In this document: positions 12,362 to 17,368 of the stretch, one piece after another | Numbering within the stretch: the stretch's first letter is position 1 | Layout of the letters: each line of letters starts with the position of its first letter | Virus record (IMG/VR): IMGVR_UViG_3300040801_001112 | Location: 1 to 20,997 of that record | From: a virus | DNA: 20,997 bases | Direction: 5' to 3' (one strand) | The notes under the pieces: model-generated | Told to the model about the DNA's origin: nothing | The model's database searches: none | What the model saw: only the letters and a program-made list of their open reading frames with translations | Program-made: the position numbers and the translations under genes

Positions 12362-13336
12362 TCACAGAAGCTGCGCCCCCTCTAGCATCAGCGGTATTTC
12401 TTCTTCATAAAGTTCTGCCGGATCATTGGGAGGATCAGCATCGCCAAAGTCGGCAGCGTCCCAATCGCATGCCATGACCGGAATATACGCTACCAGTTTG
12501 TCTGCTGCCTGCTTTGCACCTAGCCTGCCCGCCTCATCGTGATCGTACATGAGGTACACCGGCTTACCGATGTTCTTAAGGATGTCCGCTTGATGATCGG
12601 TCAGTGTGGAATGCATTACAGCGAGAGCGGCGTACCCGTACTGCGTCAGGTTCAAGTAATCCAGAAGGCCCTCGACAACGATGACATACTTGTCTTCCTC
12701 GGTGACGGTGTGCAGCCCTAGTAACAGGCTGCGCTTCTGCAATCCATGGTAGTCGCGGACCTTTGGCTGCACTTTGTCTGAGGATGCCCTGCCGGTGTAT
12801 CCGTAGCACTTTCCGTCGAGTCCGTAGACAGGGAATACGATGCGCTCGACACCCTGATCATCCGGATCGATCATCAGTCGTGCACGCTCAACCCCCCGCT
12901 CTGTGATCCCGCGATCTTGTAGGTAGACGTGGTTGCCCTCCAGCGGATCGTAGAGATTCGCAAGGTAGTCAGGCAGAGGTTCTGGTCGTTCTGCGTTTTG
13001 CAATTGTCTGCAATCATCCCAATCAGGTAGTTCGGCTTGGTACGCTTCATCGCGCTCCAACTGAGCGATTAGTTTGCCATGATTCTCACCGGTAAACTGC
13101 TCCCACAATTTCACAAAACGAGATAACGGGCCTTTCTTTTTACAGGTGAAGCAGTGGAACGAAGACTTGTCCTCGTTCTTGATACTAACGCCGAAGCTGG
13201 GGTGCGAGTCGGTGCCGCTGGCATGCGTCCACCGCGCTAGCGGGCATGGCACCATGACCCAACCATTGATGATAGTGATCTTGATGTTTGGACCCGCAAA
13301 GGACTTCAGAAAAGCGCGGATGTCATGCTCTTTCAC
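12362..13336 (-). CDS. DNA primase (CHC2 zinc finger and TOPRIM)
   Basis: 324 aa from GTG 13336, which shares GTGA with the upstream stop and has GGAG eight bases before it. A TTG at 13369 is a weaker choice. Zinc-binding domain: Cys31, a His at 38 or 45 (DSHPSFGVSI), then Cys62 and Cys65 in FHCFTCKKKG, the DnaG pattern. TOPRIM domain: VIVVEGLLDYLNL with the catalytic Glu, an AVMHST segment, and VYLMYDHDEAGR, the DxDxxG metal site. A linker (GVERIVFPVYGLDGKCYGYTGR) matches the N-terminal subdomain of the primase core. It makes RNA primers for replication and is separate from the helicase here, unlike T7 gp4. No C-terminal helicase-binding domain is obvious. Confidence 0.9.
   Translation of the reverse strand: MKEHDIRAFLKSFAGPNIKITIINGWVMVPCPLARWTHASGTDSHPSFGVSIKNEDKSSFHCFTCKKKGPLSRFVKLWEQFTGENHGKLIAQLERDEAYQAELPDWDDCRQLQNAERPEPLPDYLANLYDPLEGNHVYLQDRGITERGVERARLMIDPDDQGVERIVFPVYGLDGKCYGYTGRASSDKVQPKVRDYHGLQKRSLLLGLHTVTEEDKYVIVVEGLLDYLNLTQYGYAALAVMHSTLTDHQADILKNIGKPVYLMYDHDEAGRLGAKQAADKLVAYIPVMACDWDAADFGDADPPNDPAELYEEEIPLMLEGAQLL
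12998..13013. repeat. Copy of the TTGCA-N6-TGCAA element inside the primase gene
   Basis: TTGCAATTGTCTGCAA, two or three bases different from the other copies (5588-5603 and 10452-10467). It encodes CRQLQ of the primase, so coding chance is possible. Confidence 0.35.
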
Positions 13337-13656
13337 GTAGCTGGACTCCAGTCTGGAATAGCTAGCCAAGCAATAGGGTGGGCCACTTCTTCAAATTCAC
13401 TGCCGTACCTAAACCAGTAATCGGGCATGTCCCAGTACCCCTCCTCGTAGCTGCCTTCTGTGTAGCCTCCGCCCCACACTACAACGTGCCATCCATTTGG
13501 TACGCTGCTTAGCCCCTCGCAATGCGCGCCGTAGGGCGTCAACCGATTACCGCCATCTAGGCAGTAGTCGTCTTCTTCGTGCTTGCAGAACGCAAGTATC
13601 GGCCTGTCCTTTGGAGCCGCGCTCATATCTGTGTTTGGCGTCTCTAGGCTAGTCAC
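13333..13656 (-). CDS. DUF551-like small phage protein
   Basis: 107 aa; GTG 13656 shares GTGA with the stop of the gene before it, with GGAAAAG upstream. The opening SAAPKDRPILAFCKHEEDDYC and the closing EEVAHPIAWLAIPDW, with several Trp and Gly-rich turns between (WHVVVWGGGYTEG), follow the layout of DUF551-type phage proteins ('APkDg..IL.........W.pi....P'). Function unknown for the family. No signal peptide or membrane segment. It is translationally coupled to the primase through a 4-nt GTGA overlap. Confidence 0.75.
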   Translation of the reverse strand: MTSLETPNTDMSAAPKDRPILAFCKHEEDDYCLDGGNRLTPYGAHCEGLSSVPNGWHVVVWGGGYTEGSYEEGYWDMPDYWFRYGSEFEEVAHPIAWLAIPDWSPAT

Positions 13657-13817
13657 TGCTTTTCCTTCGCCGCCGCAGCCACGTCTCGCTTAACAGCCTC
13701 GGTCAGCTTCTCGTCAAGCTCTTTGTAGCGAGCGCGGCCTTCTCTGGTACGCATATCGCATTTAGAAATCTGCATTGCAATTTTGGCAGACTCTTTGATT
13801 GGTTTACGTTTAGCCAC
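13653..13817 (-). CDS. Small basic hypothetical protein, 54 aa
   Basis: Short gene filling the space between the nuclease and DUF551-like genes. GTG 13817 with SD GAGGAG about nine bases upstream; its TGA overlaps the next start as GTGA. The product begins MAKRKPIKESAKIAMQ and is mostly charged helix (RYKELDEKLTEAVKRDVAAAA). No domain is recognised. The SD, the overlap at the far end and the otherwise empty space support it as real. Confidence 0.7.
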   Translation of the reverse strand: MAKRKPIKESAKIAMQISKCDMRTREGRARYKELDEKLTEAVKRDVAAAAKEKQ

Positions 13818-13837
13818 TTGCGCCTACTCCTCTACAA

Positions 13838-14170
13838 TCACGGCATGTATCTACGCGCGTAGCCGTTGGCGATCAGGTATTCGTTAACGCATAGCTTATC
13901 TGAGTTGTACACGTCTGCTAACCACCGGCCATATTTGCCTTTCGTATCTTTGACAGTCCTTAGCGTCACCTCTTTGTCGAGGATCATTTCACGGACTACA
14001 TCGCGGGAAACCTTACCTTCTGTTTTCTCGTCGCCGCGAAGCTCTGGAGTATCGATACCAAATAGGCGGATGGTCTGGTCGCGGAGCCATACGCCGAAGC
14101 CTAGGTCGATATCACAGGTAATGGTGTCGCCGTCATACACGGCTGTTACACGAGCTTTATAGGTGTACAT
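13838..14170 (-). CDS. Staphylococcal-type thermonuclease (SNase) protein
   Basis: 110 aa from ATG 14170, with TTGGAG six bases upstream; this start gives MYTYKARVTAVYDGDT, the usual opening of short phage SNase proteins. The frame is open up to a GTG at 14266 that overlaps the previous stop (GTGA), so a 32-residue extension cannot be fully excluded. Active-site residues are all there: Asp pair in YDGDTI, Arg in IRLFGID, Asp/Glu in DTPEL, and Arg in KYGRWLADV. SNases cut DNA and RNA with Ca2+. No signal peptide is seen, so it works in the host cell. Host DNA or RNA degradation for nucleotide recycling is the likely role, inferred. Confidence 0.9.
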   Translation of the reverse strand: MYTYKARVTAVYDGDTITCDIDLGFGVWLRDQTIRLFGIDTPELRGDEKTEGKVSRDVVREMILDKEVTLRTVKDTKGKYGRWLADVYNSDKLCVNEYLIANGYARRYMP

Positions 14171-14262
14171 AGTGTTCTCCAATTGGGTGGCGAGCACCCC
14201 GGCCCCAAGTATTGCGATATCGGTCGTTTCCACCCGAACGCCGGGATGCCCGCCATAAACTG

Positions 14263-14508
14263 TCACAAGTCCTGTATCTCGCTGGTTATATTAAGATACG
14301 CCATAACCAGATCGTGGGAATCCGTCCCCTCGGGAGGTGCACCAAACCCGCATTGCGTAAACGTCTTTTGGTACTCACGTAGGTGGCTGTCGGCTATATC
14401 GATGTGCATCTGAAACCACGCGCCGTCTGGGGCATCCTCAGGTACAAAAGCAAACGCTCCCTCCCAATAGTCGAACGCTTCCTTCATCCACTCGTCAAGC
14501 GTCTGCAT
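14263..14508 (-). CDS. Small acidic hypothetical protein, 81 aa
   Basis: ATG 14508 overlaps the end of the preceding gene; GGGAGG lies nine bases upstream. The protein is acidic and aromatic (LDEWMKEAFDYWEGAFAFV), with a helical centre (MHIDIADSHLREYQKTF) and a Gly/Pro turn, then LVMAYLNITSEIQDL. No family is recognised and there is no membrane segment or cysteine cluster. A gap of 92 bp follows before the SNase start; it holds a 5-bp GGGTG/CACCC stem but no clear promoter or terminator. Confidence 0.72.
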   Translation of the reverse strand: MQTLDEWMKEAFDYWEGAFAFVPEDAPDGAWFQMHIDIADSHLREYQKTFTQCGFGAPPEGTDSHDLVMAYLNITSEIQDL

Positions 14509-14983
14509 CTTCTAGCGCCTCCCTGAAATCGCCCAACGCCTTGTTACGCATAGCTTCGTAGACCACTTCAAGCATGTCCATCCAACCACTGACGCCGTTC
14601 CTCATGGCCTCGTCCCACGCCTGCATCCCAGCAATTTTCATCTCGACGGTGACATCGCTCATGGCCTTAATCTGCGCGTCTCTCCAGCCAAGCTCGCCTG
14701 CAATCTCCCACTTGCCGTATAGGTTCTCTCGGGTCATGTGATCGCCGTGCAGAGCCGTGTAGTGGTGGTAGGCCATCTCCTCTGGCATCTGCCGGTAGAT
14801 GCAGCCGTCTTGCGGCTCAAGGCCTTCACGCACACGCTCGCTTTCTTCTGGCCAGAAATGCCGCTGGCCTAGAATCTCAACCTGTGCGCGTAGTTTGCAC
14901 ACCTCGCAGTTTTTTTGATCGTAATGCGAATGGTTGCCCTGATGATCTTCGCAGTAGTGCATGCCCTCAAGCGCGTTACTCAT
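14495..14983 (-). CDS. Hypothetical protein with N-terminal zinc-ribbon-like cysteines
   Basis: 162 aa; ATG 14983 with AGGTGGAAG directly upstream, and its first codons overlap the previous stop (ATGAGTAA). Residues 9-30 carry Cys11, His14, Cys26 and Cys29 (YCEDHQG, NCEVCK), a likely zinc site. The rest is helical with many acidic and aromatic residues: EESERVREGLEPQ, AYHHYTALHGDHMTREN, then MQAWDEAMRNGVSGWMDM. I do not recognise the family. Part of the run of small early-type phage genes; function unknown. Confidence 0.75.
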   Translation of the reverse strand: MSNALEGMHYCEDHQGNHSHYDQKNCEVCKLRAQVEILGQRHFWPEESERVREGLEPQDGCIYRQMPEEMAYHHYTALHGDHMTRENLYGKWEIAGELGWRDAQIKAMSDVTVEMKIAGMQAWDEAMRNGVSGWMDMLEVVYEAMRNKALGDFREALEDADA

Positions 14984-15278
14984 CTTCCACCTCTTCTACG
15001 CTGTAGTGGATGGAGGCCTCAGCAGAGATTCTAAAAGACCGATCACCTACTGTTACTATTCGGCTATCGTCCATCAGGTCGTAGTCCCCGCTTTCGTTGA
15101 AGTCACGGGCGTATTTTTCTGCCGCGTCTTCGGCGTCTACGGCATGGTAGGCGGTGCCTTCGGGTCCGTTGTATTGTTCGTCCACCACTACATACCTATC
15201 GCACTTATGGTCCGTTACTTGCGTACGCCAAAACAGGAACGTTCCGCACTTCGTACACCTGCTATCTACTATTGCCAT
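14976..15278 (-). CDS. Small zinc-ribbon-like hypothetical protein, 100 aa
   Basis: ATG 15278 with TGGAG seven bases upstream; overlaps its upstream neighbour by 17 nt. Cys8, Cys11 (RCTKCG), His24 and Cys26 (DHKCDRY) make a probable zinc ribbon. The second half reads as an alpha/beta unit: YHAVDAEDAAEKYARDFNES, then RIVTVGDRSFRISAEAS, which resembles small phage proteins that combine a helix 'DAEDAAEKYA' with a beta hairpin. Very acidic C-terminus (VEEVEDE). Function unknown. Confidence 0.75.
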   Translation of the reverse strand: MAIVDSRCTKCGTFLFWRTQVTDHKCDRYVVVDEQYNGPEGTAYHAVDAEDAAEKYARDFNESGDYDLMDDSRIVTVGDRSFRISAEASIHYSVEEVEDE

Positions 15279-15486
15279 GTGGAGGCTCCATTACAGATAG
15301 TTTTTCGTCTCGTATCAACTGGTAGCGCTGTATCGTCTCTTCGGCTGTGTACTGCTGCTCGCCGGTAAGCTCAAACCCGCAACGCATGTCCATGCGCGGT
15401 CCTTGAATGCGTAGCCCTATCCCTTCTAGGTAGGCTACTACGCGATGAATCTGCTTACTGTTTGGGCGGTACTGTCTCCTAGGCAC
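15262..15486 (-). CDS. Small hypothetical protein, 74 aa
   Basis: GTG 15486 with GGGAGG about ten bases upstream, in the last codons of a 13-codon micro-ORF that ends at 15490. The product starts basic (MPRRQYRPNSKQIHRVV), then a short helix and strand (YLEGIGLRIQGPRMDM), and a helix AEETIQRYQLIRDEK. No family recognised. Overlaps the following gene by 17 nt. Confidence 0.68.
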   Translation of the reverse strand: MPRRQYRPNSKQIHRVVAYLEGIGLRIQGPRMDMRCGFELTGEQQYTAEETIQRYQLIRDEKLSVMEPPHGNSR

Positions 15487-15489
15487 TGC

Positions 15490-15531
15490 TTAAAACCCTC
15501 CCTGCTTTTTAGGGGTTTTCATGGTTTTCAT
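15490..15531 (-). CDS. 13-aa micro-ORF with consensus SD (possible leader peptide)
   Basis: ATG 15531 sits six bases after a perfect GGAGG, and the frame reads MKTMKTPKKQGGF before TAA at 15490. Its last codons contain the GGGAGG that serves the GTG at 15486. Translation could therefore be coupled: ribosomes ending here would sit next to the following start. It overlaps the end of the small membrane protein gene (stop 15509). Too short to call a protein with confidence; a leader or coupling element is equally possible. Confidence 0.35.
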   Translation of the reverse strand: MKTMKTPKKQGGF

Positions 15532-15643
15532 CTGCGCCCTCCTTTTCCATAGCGCTGCGTATCTTCTTCAGCATGTAGTAGATATCCGACACGTAGAAAA
15601 AGATTAGTACGATAAACAGCGTCTGTATTATCTCAATGATCAC
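15509..15643 (-). CDS. Small single-pass membrane protein, 44 aa
   Basis: GTG 15643 with CGGGA nine bases upstream, overlapping the previous gene's end by 11 nt. The first 20 residues are a strong membrane helix (IIEIIQTLFIVLIFFYV), followed by SDIYYMLKKIRSAMEK and an acidic C-terminus (GADENHENP). The layout suggests an inner-membrane peptide with its positive side just inside the membrane. It fills an otherwise empty 146-bp gap. Phages often carry such small membrane proteins, for example for host take-over or lysis timing; the role here is unknown. Confidence 0.62.
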   Translation of the reverse strand: MIIEIIQTLFIVLIFFYVSDIYYMLKKIRSAMEKEGADENHENP

Positions 15644-15836
15644 GGTGTCGCTTCCCGTGCACCAACTCTCTCAGTTCTTTAGTCGCCGCCCGAACTGCTA
15701 GTATCTGCCTGCGATTCTGTGCACCGTACTTGGCCTCGTTGTTCCTCAGCGTGTCGAAGTACTTCTCCACCGCTGCTTTGAGTTCGATACAGTGAGGGCA
15801 CTCCTGCCGCTCTGCGTAATTAGTTGACTGGCTCAT
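15633..15836 (-). CDS. Small CxxC hypothetical protein, 67 aa
   Basis: ATG 15836 with GAGGGT about nine bases upstream, placed just after the stop of the DUF6378-like gene (15844). A TTG at 15857 would add seven residues but is within that gene. Cys13 and Cys16 (QECPHCIEL) form a half zinc knuckle; the rest is one long charged helix (ELKAAVEKYFDTLRNNEAKY, RRQILAVRAATKELREL) ending in basic GKRHRDH. Probably a small dimeric helical protein; family not recognised. Confidence 0.68.
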   Translation of the reverse strand: MSQSTNYAERQECPHCIELKAAVEKYFDTLRNNEAKYGAQNRRQILAVRAATKELRELVHGKRHRDH

Positions 15837-15843
15837 TGACGGG

Positions 15844-16131
15844 CTACCCTCGTTCAACAGAGGCGGTCTCTGCTGCCAAAGCCATGTACGCTGCGCAGTC
15901 TTCGTAGCTGTCAGCCTTGAACGGCCCTTGCTGGCTGCGCACGATCTTGAGTAGCGCCATGAACACCCAACCGTCCTCCTCGCTCATCGTCTGGCCGGTG
16001 AGGTCGTTGAACATGTTGACAGTCCGCTCCATGCTGCGCTCGCCCTGCGGCTGGTCATACTCCCTAGCACGTTCCTCCATGTGCTTAACAGCGGTCTTCA
16101 AAATGTCTGGCGCTTTGATGGTGTCTGTCAC
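15844..16131 (-). CDS. DUF6378-like phage protein
   Basis: 95 aa; GTG 16131 shares GTGA with the upstream stop and has AGGGAG eight bases before it. The sequence follows a common phage protein: ILKTAVKHMEERAREYDQPQGERSMERTV, then FNDLTGQTMSEEDGWVFMALLKIVRS and ADSYEDCAAYMALAAE. The 'R-x-x-x-Y-x-x-P-x-G-E-x-S-M' block and 'D-G-W-x-F-M-x-L-L-K' are its signatures, as I recall for DUF6378. It is all-helical and reminiscent of MazG-like folds, but no EExxE metal motif is present, so nucleotide hydrolysis is not supported. Confidence 0.82.
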   Translation of the reverse strand: MTDTIKAPDILKTAVKHMEERAREYDQPQGERSMERTVNMFNDLTGQTMSEEDGWVFMALLKIVRSQQGPFKADSYEDCAAYMALAAETASVERG

Positions 16132-16424
16132 GGTGTTAGCTCCCTAATCAATCGATCACGCTTTCTCGGGGTTGTTAGCAGGGTAGTGCGGTTTATCCAG
16201 TGGACTGTCGGCCGGTAAAACATTCCGTCCTTCGTCTCGCATAATTTGCGGTGGCTTAGTAGGGAGGAGATTGCGTTACGCACGCCTTGGCTATTACCTC
16301 TACCAAGCTCGACCGTCATATCCGCAGACGAGAACGGTTCTCCGCTGAGATACAGCTGCGTCTTAGTGATTTCATCCTTCAGCCCTTTCTTGCGGTTGGA
16401 GTAGTCGTTTTCTACCAGCTTCAT
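16128..16424 (-). CDS. Winged-helix-like small protein, 98 aa
   Basis: ATG 16424 shares ATGA with the upstream stop; GAGGAGG is four to five bases upstream. A GTG at 16457 would lie in the previous gene. After a basic start (ENDYSNRKKGLKDEI) the sequence fits a winged helix: LYLSGEPFSSADMTVELG, recognition-like helix SQGVRNAISSLLSHRKL, wing CETKDGMFYRP. The C-terminus is basic (TTPRKRDRLIREL). DNA-binding regulator is inferred; the family is not identified. Confidence 0.72.
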   Translation of the reverse strand: MKLVENDYSNRKKGLKDEITKTQLYLSGEPFSSADMTVELGRGNSQGVRNAISSLLSHRKLCETKDGMFYRPTVHWINRTTLLTTPRKRDRLIRELTP

Positions 16425-16885
16425 TTTCCCTCCTCTGGCGATGCTGCGTTTAGGCACATACCGAACGGGATAGACGATCCCTCCGGTAATACAAATATGT
16501 GGTACTGGTTAGCGGCGTCCACAAGCCTTCTGGTGGCCGGATAGATTTCCATCCCCTCCCGCTCTTCTCCGCAGAAGTAATTCTTGATGGCTTGAAAGTC
16601 TGTCCAGCTGTGCGCTGGCTCGCGATCATTGCGGCGTATGCTGATGTAGGTGCACCGGCCCTTGAGTTCTTCCGGCCCGATCATGTGATCAGCCTCCGCG
16701 CCCTCGTAAACCAGTACGGTATACGTTTCGTTAATGTACAGGTCGCCTTGCGGCTCGTTAGCTAGCGACTTAGCTTGCTGCCATGTCAGAGGGTATCCGC
16801 ATTCATTCCCTCTTTGCTGGTACCAACGGATACGTTCTTTGAACGGCAGCGTGCTAACTACAGTGTGCGTCTTTTCAAACTCCAC
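16421..16885 (-). CDS. DUF7694-like phage protein
   Basis: 154 aa; starts at ATG 16885 two bases after the preceding stop (16888). The C-terminal half carries a recognisable phage block: HSWTDFQAIKNYFCGEEREG, MEIYPATRRLVDAANQYHIFVL, which I recall as the core of DUF7694-type proteins. The N-terminal half has FKERIRWYQQRGNECGYP and TYTVLVYEGAE. No catalytic motif or membrane segment. Function unknown; placed in the small-gene run and coupled to the winged-helix gene by ATGA. Confidence 0.75.
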   Translation of the reverse strand: MEFEKTHTVVSTLPFKERIRWYQQRGNECGYPLTWQQAKSLANEPQGDLYINETYTVLVYEGAEADHMIGPEELKGRCTYISIRRNDREPAHSWTDFQAIKNYFCGEEREGMEIYPATRRLVDAANQYHIFVLPEGSSIPFGMCLNAASPEEGK

Positions 16886-16887
16886 TG

Positions 16888-17310
16888 CTACGTCCTTGAC
16901 TTGACAACGAGTACAGGGTCCTTGGGCTTCCCTTCCTTCTTGGTAGAGATGCGTTCAAGCGTGCGCTCTGGAATAATCTTCCTAGCCCCGGTAACAGGTA
17001 CCGTGATGGTGGCGAAGAAATCCTCCTCGCTCACCTCTGCCCTGAACTTCTTGGGATCGATGATAGTTGATGAGTTGGAGCGTTTGGCTACCATCTCTGC
17101 TACACCGCTTTTGGTAGTCACCTTAGACTCTTTGTTCACCGTCATGATGTCGCTAATCTGGGCGTACAAGTCCTGAAGCTCTACCTCGATTTCAGATAGT
17201 TCGCGCTGCTTGTCAACGGCCATGTCAATCATCGCATTCAGCTTCTCTGAATTCTTGTGCGCCTTGGCAACCGGACGGTTTCGGTTAACTCGTACTCTGC
17301 GTGTGGTCAT
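16888..17310 (-). CDS. Coiled-coil hypothetical protein, 140 aa
   Basis: ATG 17310 with a perfect AGGAGG seven bases upstream. The N-terminus is basic (TTRRVRVNRNRPVAKAHK). A coiled coil runs from about residue 22 to 60 (LNAMIDMAVDKQRELSEIEV, ELQDLYAQISDIM), followed by a beta-rich part (KVTTKSGVAEMVAK, DFFATITVPV) and a Lys-rich end. The layout, coiled coil followed by small alpha/beta domain, recalls host-nuclease inhibitors of the Gam type, but the similarity is only of shape. First gene after the promoter-like gap at 17311-17368, so it probably leads the small-gene run. Confidence 0.78.
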   Translation of the reverse strand: MTTRRVRVNRNRPVAKAHKNSEKLNAMIDMAVDKQRELSEIEVELQDLYAQISDIMTVNKESKVTTKSGVAEMVAKRSNSSTIIDPKKFRAEVSEEDFFATITVPVTGARKIIPERTLERISTKKEGKPKDPVLVVKSRT

Positions 17311-17334
17311 GGTGTCCCCTCCTGTTTTGACCTT

Positions 17335-17352
17335 TATTAACTATATAGGATT
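17335..17352 (-). promoter_or_regulatory. Promoter-like element shared with the H1-gene promoter
   Basis: Minus-strand AATCCTATATAGTTAATA, 16 of 18 identical to the element at 5544-5561 in the H1-like gene's promoter. It lies in the 58-bp gap before the coiled-coil gene, whose SD is perfect. A -10 such as TATAGT or TAATAA fits; a -35 is weak (TTGCAT, 17 bp above TATAGT). Probably starts the small-gene transcript. Confidence 0.6.
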
Positions 17353-17368
17353 CTTTGTGGTAATGCAA

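Noticed and set aside
14171-14262. GTG 14266 start for the SNase protein
   Set aside because: It would add 32 residues unlike any SNase N-terminus; ATG 14170 has TTGGAG and gives the usual opening. Kept as a minor alternative because GTGA overlaps are common here.
15284-15300. Palindrome TGGAGCCTCCA around the SD of the 100-aa zinc-ribbon gene
   Set aside because: A one-base centre cannot form an RNA hairpin, and the SD itself explains half of it.
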